Part shown: one piece after another, positions 56,596-64,000 of the stretch | Layout of the letters: each line of letters opens with the position of its first letter | How positions within the stretch are numbered: position 1 is the first letter of the stretch | NCBI RefSeq assembly: GCF_003668575.1 | Contig: NZ_RCVZ01000007.1 | Coordinates: 62,001-126,000 of the forward strand | Reading direction: 5' to 3' | Source of the DNA: Falsibacillus albus | GTDB taxonomy: Bacteria > Bacillota > Bacilli > Bacillales > DSM-25281 | DNA length: 64,000 bases | Translations under genes and position numbers: made by a program | Notes under the pieces: generated by a model | Told to the model about the DNA's origin: nothing | The model's input: the letters and a program-made list of their open reading frames with translations, nothing else | The model's database searches: none

Positions 56596-57678
56596 ATGCC
56601 TAGAGTGATCTCGATTGAAGAAGCCGTTCCTCCGTTTAAAGTGATGCAGGAGGATGCAAGGGACTTTATTCATTCAATGTTTTCGAAATCCCATGGGAAT
56701 ATCGAACGACTTTTAAAGGTATTTATAAATGGAGAAATTCAATCGCGCTTTTTTGCCAAGGATTTAAAGTGGTTTTCAGAAGAACATAGTCTAGGTGAAA
56801 AAAATGATGCATTTATTGAAAGTGCCGTGGAGTTGGGGACACAGGCGATCAAGAAGTGTTTAGGTTCAAAATCCTTTTTAAAAGAAACCATACCAACTGA
56901 AGAAATCGATGCGATCTTCACCATTTGTACAACTGGTTTTTCCACTCCAAGTCTAGAAGCCAGGATAATGAACCTCATCCCATTTTCGGAACATACCAAG
57001 CGCATTCCGATTTGGGGGCTTGGCTGTGCCGGCGGTGCTTCAGGGCTATCTCGCGCTTTTGAATATTGTCTCGCTTTCCCTTCTTCAAAAGTCCTTGTCC
57101 TTTCCATTGAACTGTGCAGTTTGACTTTTCAACAAAATGACCATTCCAAAAGCAATTTAATCGGTACTTCGCTATTTGCAGATGGGGTAGCCTGTGCACT
57201 TGTTGTAGGGGATGCATGCGATAATGGAGTTGAAAAGCTTTCTTCACCAGAAATCATTGCAACTCAATCAACATTGATGAAGAATTCGCTTGATGTGATG
57301 GGATGGGATATGAAGGATAATGGGCTGCATGTCATTTTTTCAAAAGACATCCCATCGATAATTGAAAGATGGCTAAGGCCAAACGTCGAAAAGTTTTTAC
57401 AAAAACATGGCTTGGACATTTCCGATTTGAGTCATTTTGTTGCGCATCCAGGAGGGAAAAAAGTCATTCAAGCCTATCAGGAAGCATTAAAAATTCCTCC
57501 TGATATGACCGAAACCTCTTTGCAAGTATTGAAAGAGTTTGGAAATATGTCCTCCGCCACCGTTTTATATGTACTGAAACGATTTATGCTGAAGAATTGT
57601 CCTCCTGGCCAATTGGGTTTGGCTACAGCGCTTGGCCCCGGATTCAGTTCTGAATTATTGTTACTGAGGTGGAAATGA
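56596..57678 (+). CDS. bpsA: Type III polyketide synthase BpsA (alkylpyrone synthase)
   Basis: A 360-residue chalcone-synthase-like enzyme that makes long-chain alkylpyrones from fatty acyl-CoA and malonyl-CoA. The catalytic triad is visible: Cys near 143 in WGLGCAGGASGLSRA, His in FVAHPGGKKVI, Asn in FGNMSSATVLY. Older name BcsA. ATG 56596 lies about 9 bases after GAGGGAG; ATG 56590 is possible. It overlaps the start of the O-methyltransferase-like bpsB, as in B. subtilis. Confidence 0.94.
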   Translation: MPRVISIEEAVPPFKVMQEDARDFIHSMFSKSHGNIERLLKVFINGEIQSRFFAKDLKWFSEEHSLGEKNDAFIESAVELGTQAIKKCLGSKSFLKETIPTEEIDAIFTICTTGFSTPSLEARIMNLIPFSEHTKRIPIWGLGCAGGASGLSRAFEYCLAFPSSKVLVLSIELCSLTFQQNDHSKSNLIGTSLFADGVACALVVGDACDNGVEKLSSPEIIATQSTLMKNSLDVMGWDMKDNGLHVIFSKDIPSIIERWLRPNVEKFLQKHGLDISDLSHFVAHPGGKKVIQAYQEALKIPPDMTETSLQVLKEFGNMSSATVLYVLKRFMLKNCPPGQLGLATALGPGFSSELLLLRWK

Positions 57679-58232
57679 TGTTTTTTTATGTAATGTTGTC
57701 AGTCATTGCTTTCCAAAGAATCTTTGAATTGATTATCGCCAGGAGGAATGAAAAGTATTTAAAGGCAAAAGGAGCCATCGAATTCGGCAAAGGGCACTAT
57801 CGATTCATGGTGTTGATCCATGTTCTTTTTTTCGTTTCGATGATGACCGAAGTGGATTTGGGGGCAAAATTCAGCTCTCCACTGCTGCCCTATTTATTCA
57901 CCATGTTTTTATTCACTCAAGCTGCACGAATATGGGCGATCTCATCATTGGGTGAATATTGGAATACGAAAATCATCGTCCTGCCAGAGGCAAAAGTGCC
58001 CAAGAAAGGACCCTATAAATTGATGAGACATCCTAATTATTTGATTGTGACCTTGGAATTACTGCTCATCCCCATGATGTTTCACGCATACTTCACCTTG
58101 TTTGCCTTCACGGTCCTGAATGCATTGATATTGTCCATAAGAATTCCCATAGAGGAAAAGGCACTGTCAGGAGCAACCAATTATGAGACTGCCTATAAGA
58201 ATGAAAATCGATTCCTGCCTAAATTCAAGTAA
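57675..58232 (+). CDS. bpsB: BpsB (YpbQ), isoprenylcysteine carboxyl methyltransferase-family membrane protein
   Basis: A 185-residue membrane protein with about five helices. The C-terminal motif GPYKLMRHPNYLIVTLELLL and RIPIEEKAL are the SAM-binding signature of the ICMT family. In B. subtilis BpsB methylates the alkylpyrones made by BpsA to methyl ethers. Start ATG 57675 overlaps the bpsA stop (57676-57678), so the pair is coupled. Confidence 0.93.
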   Translation: MMFFYVMLSVIAFQRIFELIIARRNEKYLKAKGAIEFGKGHYRFMVLIHVLFFVSMMTEVDLGAKFSSPLLPYLFTMFLFTQAARIWAISSLGEYWNTKIIVLPEAKVPKKGPYKLMRHPNYLIVTLELLLIPMMFHAYFTLFAFTVLNALILSIRIPIEEKALSGATNYETAYKNENRFLPKFK

Positions 58233-58240
58233 ATGGTTCA

Positions 58241-58295
58241 TTGAAAATCATTCTCGATTGTGCTACTATGGAATTGAAGATGAATATTATTCTCA
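58241..58295 (+). promoter_or_regulatory. Fur-controlled promoter with two Fur boxes
   Basis: Promoter TTGAAA (58241-58246), 17-base spacer, TACTAT (58264-58269) with an upstream TG. Fur box 1 TGAAAATCATTCTCG (58242-58256) covers the -35; Fur box 2 TGAATATTATTCTCA (58281-58295) covers the start region. Both fit the 7-1-7 consensus TGATAATNATTATCA with three or four differences. Iron-replete repression is the expected outcome. Confidence 0.72.
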
Positions 58296-58316
58296 ATTAA
58301 AAGGACGGTGTTCTCG

Positions 58317-58403
58317 TTGACTTGGATTTTTGCTGCAGGAACCGTTATCATCTATGGATTGCTTATGTCATATGTATTAAAAAATATACTTAGAACTCAA
58401 TAA
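58317..58403 (+). CDS. 28-residue Fur-box-controlled membrane peptide
   Basis: TTG 58317 opens a 28-codon frame ending TAA 58401-58403. The product, MTWIFAAGTVIIYGLLMSYV followed by LKNILRTQ, is one transmembrane helix with a basic tail. AAAGGACGG lies upstream at about 58300-58308. It is the only frame after the double-Fur-box promoter before ypbR. B. subtilis has Fur-regulated small proteins (FbpA, FbpB, FbpC), but I could not match this one to any of them. Too short for standard gene callers. Confidence 0.6.
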   Translation: MTWIFAAGTVIIYGLLMSYVLKNILRTQ

Positions 58404-58424
58404 ATGGGAATTTCCTTTCGGGCC

Positions 58425-58503
58425 TGGCCTCTCCTAATGACCGATCAGCTTTTGCTGCATATGGTATAGGTGAGGCCATTCGTATTTTAGAGCCTTTTTT
58501 ATT
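58425..58503 (+). other. Nested RNA hairpin and T tract after the Fur-controlled peptide
   Basis: TGGCCTCTCCTA (58425-58436) pairs with TAGGTGAGGCCA (58467-58478, one mismatch), enclosing a second hairpin CAGCTTTTGCTG (58446-58457). A further AGGC/GCCT pairing ends in CTTTTTTATTT at 58493-58503, which could terminate the transcript. Function as terminator or as a structured 3' element is undecided. Confidence 0.5.
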
Positions 58504-58581
58504 TGCTGCATTTTATAGGAAAACGAATGAAAATCCGTTACAATTAAAGCGTTATTACAAAAGATAGGGAGTTTTCATCTA

Positions 58582-61500
58582 ATGGAGAAAGTCTCACAGC
58601 ACTCATTATTGAATCAAGCAATTGAATTGTACGAAAAGTTGATAAAAAACGAAGACTACACAACGGCTGAAAAAGCAATGCTGCTGATAAAAAAAGTTTA
58701 TCAGAAAGAATTTATTATCGCTTTTACGGGCCATTTTTCAGCAGGAAAATCCACTTTGATCAATAACCTGCTCGGGGAGCAAGTACTTCCATCAAGCCCG
58801 ATTCCGACAAGTGCCAATTTAGTCAAAATTCATAGTGGAAGCCAAGATTTTGCAAAAGTTAATTATCGGAACGATCGATCACTTTTATTTCAATCCCCAT
58901 ACGACTTTGAAATGATCAAAGGGTTTTGCCGGAATGGTGAAGAGGTTGAGTCCATTGAAATTGAAAGAAGCGAGACCAATATCCCGCATGGAATAACCAT
59001 CATGGATACCCCTGGGGTCGATTCGACTGATGAAGCACACAGAATTTCAACGGAATCAGCCATTCATTTAGCCGATATCGTGTTCTATGTCATGGATTAC
59101 AATCACGTTCAATCAGAATTGAATTTCGTGTATACGAAAGACTTATTGAAACACGGGGCAGAATTGTATTTAATCGTCAATCAAATTGACAAGCACAGAG
59201 AGGAAGAACTTTCTTTTTCCGATTTCAAAAAGTCTGTAAGAAATTCATTTGAATCCTGGGAAGTGCACCCGAAAGAGATCTTCTTTACATCTGCTAAGGA
59301 TGTATCAGGACCTGAGAATCAATTGATTGAACTTAAGAAAATTATCAGGAAAACGTTGGAGGAAAAAGAAAAGCATCTGGATGCTTCAGCTTCCACCGCG
59401 ATTGCGAAGCTTGAGAAAGAGCATATGGAATGGCTTCTCCAATCGGAAGAGGAATTGGCTTCCCCATACAGAGAGAAGCTTTCAACTATCCCTGAAAACG
59501 AATATTTACAATTAATTGAAAAAGAAGATTCCTTAAAGGAAGAAATAGCTTCCCTTGAGAATCGCGATCATGCCTGGACGGAAAAGATGGGGACCGCATC
59601 AACGGAAATTTTGAAAAATGCTTATTTAATGCCTTTTGAAACAAGGAGCCTCGCTGAAAAGTATTTGGAATCCGTTCAACCTGACTTTAAGGTCGGGCTG
59701 CTGTTCGGTAAGAAAAAGACGGAAGCAGAAAGAGAAGCAAGGTTGAATGATTTTTACCAAGGCTTAAAAGGGCAAGTGCAGACGCAGCTTGAATGGCATC
59801 TTAGGCAATTATTTGCAGAAGAGTACAAGCAATTAAATCTCAATAGTCCGGAAGTACAGTCTGCTTCTCAAAACCTTTCAGTTCCATTTGATAAGGGACT
59901 AATCACGGAAACAGTGAAATCAGGAGCAAGATTGTCTGGTGATTATGTACTCAATTATTGCAATGATTTAGTGGAAAAGCTCAAAAAGATTGCAAAAACG
60001 GAAATTAATTCGTTGGTCGATAAATTTTTAATAGAAATAAGAAGCCAGGATAGCGGTCAAATTGACCAGCTGGAATCAAAGTTGTCATCTCTTCTTCCTA
60101 TGTCGGAAGCGGTCCGTCAATTAATGAGAATCGGAGATGAAAGAGCCAATAAGGAGTCAGATTTTAATCTTGCTCTCACGATCACCGATCAGGAATATCA
60201 AAAATGGCTGGAAAAGCTTGAACATGATCGAAAGGATGTAGAAATATACAATCCGGACAAAGTCATTTCAACAAAACAAGCGCCCATTAATGAGAAATCC
60301 CCTCAAGTTCAAGCGGAGCGAATGGTCTCGACTTCGATCTCACTTGAAGATATGACAAATAAGCTGGTCAAAGCATCAGATCTTTTAAAGGATAAAATCG
60401 GTTTTGAACGAATGGCTAAATCGTTGGCACAGAAGGCAGATCGTTTAGGAAATCAATCCTTTACAATTGCGCTGTTCGGGGCATTCAGTGCCGGAAAATC
60501 TTCCTTTGCCAATGCTCTTCTAGGAAAAGGGGTTCTTCCGGTATCACCAAATCCCACAACGGCTGCAATCAATCGAATCTGTCCGCCTACCAGGGATTTC
60601 ACCCATGGAACGGCACAAGTCCACTTCAAGTCGAGGGAAAATATGCTGGCGGATGTAAAGCGTTCGTTGAATATATTCAATGAAGATTGTCGTGATTTCG
60701 AGGATGCTCTTGAAATCATCCCGAAAATCAACATGAAAAAAATCGAAGGCAAGGAAAAGGTTCATCTATCTTTTCTGAATGCATTTTTGGATGGATTCCT
60801 ACAACACTCCAAGCACCTGGATGAAGCATTGAAAACCGATTTGGAAGGATTTAGAGGGTATGTAGCTAATGAAAGCCAATCTTGTTTTGTCGAAGCGATT
60901 GATTTGTATTTTGAATCTGAATTCACCAAGCAGGGGATAACCCTGGTTGATACCCCTGGAGCGGACTCCATAAATGCACGCCATACGGGCGTATCATTTG
61001 AATATATCAAAAACTCGGATGCAATCTTGTTTGTGACTTATTACAACCATGCCTTTTCAAAAGCGGACCGTGAATTCTTGATTCAGCTTGGCCGTGTAAA
61101 AGACGCATTTGAGCTTGATAAAATGTTCTTTATTGTCAATGCAGTGGATCTAGCAGACTCCAATCAGGAAAAAGAAGAAGTGCTTGAATATGTTCATGGG
61201 CAGCTGCAGGAATATGGAATCAGGAAGCCTCGGCTATTTGGAGTTTCCAGTTTGTTGGCTCTCGGTGATGAAGCTGATCGAAATCAGTCATTCATGCATC
61301 ACTTCAAGGATGAATTCAATCGGTTCTTATCCGATGATTTAACGGCAATGGCGATCGAATCTTCGGAACGGGAATGGAATAAAGCCGTTGAACGTGTGGA
61401 CCAATTGATTGATGCCTCCAAACAATCTCAGGAGGATAAAGCGGAGAAAAGAGAAAAGTTGATCAAGCTGCAACATCAACTTGGGGATTTGTTCAGGGAG

Positions 61501-62184
61501 ACATCCTCTGAATTCATGAAAACAAGTCTTCAGCAAGAAGCGGATGAATTGGTCCACTATGTCCACCAACGTGTCTTTTTCAGATTTTCTGATTTCTTTA
61601 AGGAATCTTTTAATCCGGCACTGCTGAATAAAAATGATCGGAGCCTTTTGGAGAAAGCACTAAAGGACCTCACAGCCACTCTATCTTTTGATTTATCACA
61701 GGAAATGAGATCAACATCTTTAAGACTTGAAAATCATGCGAAGAGAGCGTTGGGACAAGAGTTTTCTAGGCTGCAGGAAGTTTGCAGAAAAGTGGAAAGT
61801 GAATTGGTCTTCACACAATTTGAGCCCCAATCGCTTGAAACGATTAAATATCCTGAAGCATTTTCAGAAAGCGACCTCGAAGAAATGAAAAAAACGTTTA
61901 AGTATTTCAAGAATCCAAAAGCATTTTTTGAAAAAGGCGAGAAAAAAGTCATGCAGGAAAAGCTTGAAACTATTCTCAAGCCACTGTCAGAGGAATATTT
62001 AAGTATCCAAAAGAAAGAAACTGCAGCATTTTTATTTGAGTATTTGGATGAACAATTGCATGATTTGATCGAAGCAATGAAGGATGATGCCAATGATCAA
62101 ATAAACGGTTGGCTCAATGTGTTGGATGTCGAAGTGAATATGGACGATTGGCTTGAAGTCAGGCGTGTTCTGACTGAAGAATAA
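58582..62184 (+). CDS. dynA: DynA (YpbR), double dynamin-like membrane-fusing GTPase
   Basis: A 1200-residue protein made of two bacterial dynamin units in tandem. Unit 1: P-loop GHFSAGKSTLINNL at 50-63, IMDTPGVDSTDEA near 140, NQID near 210. Unit 2: P-loop GAFSAGKSSFANALLG near 633, VDTPGADSINARH near 790, VNAVD near 853. Long coiled-coil stalks separate them. B. subtilis DynA tethers and fuses membranes and protects against phage and pore-forming damage. Both GTPase sites look intact. ATG 58582 follows ATAGGGAGTTTTCATCTA. Start of the dynA-ypbS-sulfurtransferase run. Confidence 0.95.
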   Translation: MEKVSQHSLLNQAIELYEKLIKNEDYTTAEKAMLLIKKVYQKEFIIAFTGHFSAGKSTLINNLLGEQVLPSSPIPTSANLVKIHSGSQDFAKVNYRNDRSLLFQSPYDFEMIKGFCRNGEEVESIEIERSETNIPHGITIMDTPGVDSTDEAHRISTESAIHLADIVFYVMDYNHVQSELNFVYTKDLLKHGAELYLIVNQIDKHREEELSFSDFKKSVRNSFESWEVHPKEIFFTSAKDVSGPENQLIELKKIIRKTLEEKEKHLDASASTAIAKLEKEHMEWLLQSEEELASPYREKLSTIPENEYLQLIEKEDSLKEEIASLENRDHAWTEKMGTASTEILKNAYLMPFETRSLAEKYLESVQPDFKVGLLFGKKKTEAEREARLNDFYQGLKGQVQTQLEWHLRQLFAEEYKQLNLNSPEVQSASQNLSVPFDKGLITETVKSGARLSGDYVLNYCNDLVEKLKKIAKTEINSLVDKFLIEIRSQDSGQIDQLESKLSSLLPMSEAVRQLMRIGDERANKESDFNLALTITDQEYQKWLEKLEHDRKDVEIYNPDKVISTKQAPINEKSPQVQAERMVSTSISLEDMTNKLVKASDLLKDKIGFERMAKSLAQKADRLGNQSFTIALFGAFSAGKSSFANALLGKGVLPVSPNPTTAAINRICPPTRDFTHGTAQVHFKSRENMLADVKRSLNIFNEDCRDFEDALEIIPKINMKKIEGKEKVHLSFLNAFLDGFLQHSKHLDEALKTDLEGFRGYVANESQSCFVEAIDLYFESEFTKQGITLVDTPGADSINARHTGVSFEYIKNSDAILFVTYYNHAFSKADREFLIQLGRVKDAFELDKMFFIVNAVDLADSNQEKEEVLEYVHGQLQEYGIRKPRLFGVSSLLALGDEADRNQSFMHHFKDEFNRFLSDDLTAMAIESSEREWNKAVERVDQLIDASKQSQEDKAEKREKLIKLQHQLGDLFRETSSEFMKTSLQQEADELVHYVHQRVFFRFSDFFKESFNPALLNKNDRSLLEKALKDLTATLSFDLSQEMRSTSLRLENHAKRALGQEFSRLQEVCRKVESELVFTQFEPQSLETIKYPEAFSESDLEEMKKTFKYFKNPKAFFEKGEKKVMQEKLETILKPLSEEYLSIQKKETAAFLFEYLDEQLHDLIEAMKDDANDQINGWLNVLDVEVNMDDWLEVRRVLTEE

Positions 62185-62203
62185 TTTCGGGAAGGTGAGC
62201 CTG

Positions 62204-62392
62204 ATGATTAAGAATCCATTCCATGCTTGTGCGACATGCATTCATTTCGAAGCCCGGAAATACGCTCCCCGAAGGATGAAGTATCGATGCACGCGGCTGA
62301 ATTATGAAACGAAGCCCGATTATCAATTCAATTGCTGGGAGCCTAAAACACATGTGGTCGATTTGATGAAAAAAAGGGAGATGGGAAAATGA
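62204..62392 (+). CDS. ypbS: YpbS-like small cysteine-rich protein
   Basis: A 62-residue basic protein with four cysteines in CATCIHFEARKYAPRRMKYR, CTRL and FNCWEPKTH, a likely zinc-binding knuckle. It follows dynA by 19 bases and overlaps the sulfurtransferase start by four bases, matching the place of ypbS in B. subtilis. ATG 62204 comes after GGGAAGGTGAG; an in-frame GTG at 62195 is in the binding site. Function unknown. Confidence 0.75.
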   Translation: MIKNPFHACATCIHFEARKYAPRRMKYRCTRLNYETKPDYQFNCWEPKTHVVDLMKKREMGK

Positions 62393-63234
62393 AATCATTG
62401 ATCCAAAAGGAAAGTGTTTGGAATGCGTTAAAGAATGGCGAGAATATTAGAGTGATTGATTGCCGATTTTCTTTAAATGACCCTGGAAAGGGTGCAAGGG
62501 AATATTCCGATGGGCACATCCCAGGTGCCGTCTACTTTCATTTGGAAAAGGATCTTTCTGGAGATGTTTCTGAGCATGGCGGAAGACACCCGCTCCCTTC
62601 GATGGATGATTTCCAACGTTTATTGGAGAAGGCGGGAATCGACCGTGATTCGAAGATAGTCATTTATGATAGCGGGGAAGGGGCGTTTGCCTCTAGATGC
62701 TGGTGGCTTTTAAAGTATGCAGGACATAAGGATGTTTTTATATTGGACGGCGGCTTTCATGACTGGAAACAAAGTCAATACCCGATTGACCGTGTGCTGC
62801 CGGAATGCCATAAAACAGAGTATGAGGTAAATATACGAGGAACAATGATTGCAACCGTTGACGAAGTTAAGGAAGTAGTTCAAAATGAGCGGGAAGCTGT
62901 ATTGATCGACTCACGCTCGCGGGTTCGTTATTTGGGTCTGGAAGAGCCGATAGACCGAATCCCTGGTCATATCCCCGGAGCGATCAATAAGGAATGGACC
63001 GATGCTCTTGAGAAAGGGAAATGGAAATCTCTGAAGAATCAACAAAGCAGGTTCAGCGAAATCAACAAAATGGAACCCATCATCGTTTATTGCGGATCAG
63101 GCATCACTGCCACACCAAATATATTGACTTTAATTGAAGCTGGCTATGAAAATGTGAAATTATACCCTGGCAGTTATAGTGATTGGATTTCCTATCCTGA
63201 AAATAAAGTGGAAACTGAACAAAATAGCGGATGA
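62389..63234 (+). CDS. Tandem-rhodanese thiosulfate / 3-mercaptopyruvate sulfurtransferase
   Basis: A 281-residue SseA-type enzyme. The N-terminal, non-catalytic rhodanese has IRVIDCRFSL, ARE-YSDGHIPGAVYFHLEKD and YDSGEGAFASRCWWLLKYAG; the C-terminal, catalytic domain has the persulfide cysteine near 235 in YCGSGITATPN. The loop CGSGITA resembles mercaptopyruvate-type sulfurtransferases (CGSGVTA). ATG 62389 overlaps ypbS by four bases. Sulfur transfer or cyanide and mercaptan handling in the cytoplasm. Confidence 0.92.
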   Translation: MKSLIQKESVWNALKNGENIRVIDCRFSLNDPGKGAREYSDGHIPGAVYFHLEKDLSGDVSEHGGRHPLPSMDDFQRLLEKAGIDRDSKIVIYDSGEGAFASRCWWLLKYAGHKDVFILDGGFHDWKQSQYPIDRVLPECHKTEYEVNIRGTMIATVDEVKEVVQNEREAVLIDSRSRVRYLGLEEPIDRIPGHIPGAINKEWTDALEKGKWKSLKNQQSRFSEINKMEPIIVYCGSGITATPNILTLIEAGYENVKLYPGSYSDWISYPENKVETEQNSG

Positions 63235-63262
63235 TAAAAAAGAAACAGCCAAACAAGTATGT

Positions 63263-63268
63263 TATAAT
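63263..63268 (+). promoter_or_regulatory. -10 element upstream of ypcP
   Basis: Perfect TATAAT at 63263-63268, 25 bases before ypcP; the -35 (AAGAAA) is poor. Confidence 0.4.
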
Positions 63269-63292
63269 GGAACACTTGAGGTGATAAAGAAA

Positions 63293-64000
63293 ATGAAAAA
63301 AGACAAGCATTTGCTATTAATAGATGGGATGGCATTATTATTTCGGTCATTTTATGCAACGGCGGTCACGGGACAATTCATGATTAATTCAAAAGGAACG
63401 CCGACCAATGCCATTCAAGGGTTGATGAAGCATCTTCTGACTGCTGTCGATAAAATCCAGCCTACGCATACGGCAGTATGTTGGGATATGGGGAGTGCGA
63501 CATTCAGAAATGAATTATATACAGAATACAAAGCGAACCGTGAAGCTCCTCCAGTCGAAATGATTCCGCAATTCGATCTTGCCAAGGAAGTGGTGGGTGC
63601 TTTCCGATTTCCAAATATTGGACTAGTTGGCTATGAAGCCGATGATTGCATAGGGACGATTGCAAAAAAGGTCCAAGATGCAAAAATCACGATCTTGACT
63701 GGCGATAAAGATTTGCTGCAATTACTTGACAACAACATTGACGTACTTATCCTGCAAAAAGGGTTTGGAAATTATAAATGGTATACCCACGAGGTATTTG
63801 AAGAAGAGAAAGGAATCACTCCCGAACAGTTCATTGATGTAAAAGCCTTAATGGGAGACCCAAGCGACGGCTATCCGGGTGTCAAGGGCATCGGTGAGAA
63901 GACAGCTATGAAACTAATCCAGGAGTTCGAGCATATTGAAGGAATCATCGAAAATATTCAGCAGCTGACTCCCGGGCAAAAGAAAAAATTAGAAGCAGAT
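63293..64000 (+). CDS. ypcP: YpcP, 5'-3' exonuclease of the FEN/Pol I type (3' end beyond window)
   Basis: Open from ATG 63293 to the window edge, 236 codons. The 5' nuclease fold is clear: LLLIDGMALLFRSFYATAV, YKANREAPP, GYEADDCIGTIA, TGDKDLLQL and the H3TH segment MGDPSDGYPGVKGIGEKTAM with metal-binding acids. In B. subtilis YpcP removes RNA primers together with Pol I and RNase H enzymes. GAGGTGAT lies 7 bases upstream. Truncated only by the window end. Confidence 0.94.
   Translation, partial: MKKDKHLLLIDGMALLFRSFYATAVTGQFMINSKGTPTNAIQGLMKHLLTAVDKIQPTHTAVCWDMGSATFRNELYTEYKANREAPPVEMIPQFDLAKEVVGAFRFPNIGLVGYEADDCIGTIAKKVQDAKITILTGDKDLLQLLDNNIDVLILQKGFGNYKWYTHEVFEEEKGITPEQFIDVKALMGDPSDGYPGVKGIGEKTAMKLIQEFEHIEGIIENIQQLTPGQKKKLEAD

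Overview
This window is chromosomal DNA from a Bacillaceae endospore-former. Gene order follows the Bacillus subtilis block from aroF-aroB to ypcP almost step for step: the aro supraoperon, ypiA-ypiB-ypiF-qcrABC, ypjABCD, dapB-mgsA-bshB1-bshA-cca-birA, panBCD-dinG, ypmAB-aspB-asnS-dnaD-nth-ypoC, ponA-recU, yppC-G, mrfAB, cotD, ypsA-gpsB-rnpB-ypsC, ypvA, ypwA, bpsAB, dynA, a sulfurtransferase and ypcP. Spore genes (cotD, sspM, ypjB, yppG), bacillithiol synthesis, a type-B RNase P RNA and Firmicutes-style ribosome binding sites support the assignment. I cannot name the species.

Layout. 1-5.6 kb: chorismate, tyrosine and phenylalanine synthesis, with no trp operon between aroH and hisC. 5.7-13.7 kb: a degenerate amidohydrolase-like protein, a TPR protein, the menaquinol:cytochrome c reductase (qcrABC), ypjA, ypjB and a YugP-type membrane protease. 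13.7-23.2 kb: a perfect tandem duplication of a 151-bp repeat, then one long co-directional run for lysine/cell wall (dapB), methylglyoxal, bacillithiol, tRNA CCA addition, biotin ligation and pantothenate. 23.4-33.3 kb: dinG, a secreted protein resembling a metal-less ComEC beta-lactamase domain, ypmAB, aspB, asnS, a 52-bp tandem repeat array, dnaD, nth and ypoC. 33.3-46.2 kb: ponA (with a very long Gly/Ser/Thr tail) and recU on the minus strand, then yppC, sspM, yppE-G, a small heat-shock protein, an alpha/beta hydrolase, the mrfAB repair pair and cotD. 46.4-52.3 kb: ypsA, gpsB, rnpB, ypsC, two lineage-specific small genes and the XPD-like helicase ypvA. 52.7-64 kb: a carboxypeptidase, a zinc ribbon protein, an SDR, a CheX-like protein, the alkylpyrone pair bpsAB, a Fur-box-controlled 28-residue membrane peptide, the double dynamin dynA, a sulfurtransferase and the start of ypcP.

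Most genes are housekeeping. The less expected material lies between them: (i) at least seven copies or remnants of a modular palindromic repeat with terminal inverted repeats, two of which carry a second palindrome nested inside and one a third level; (ii) a perfect 13-bp hairpin that would bury the ypjB ribosome binding site only in read-through transcripts; (iii) a strong promoter flanked by two Fur boxes driving a tiny peptide; (iv) two proteins that look like metalloenzymes stripped of their metal ligands; (v) leader or terminator structures before panB and dnaD and on the minus strand near ypmA that suggest small RNAs. I found no convincing new multi-gene defence or biosynthetic system, no CRISPR array, no prophage, no transposase gene and no tRNA.
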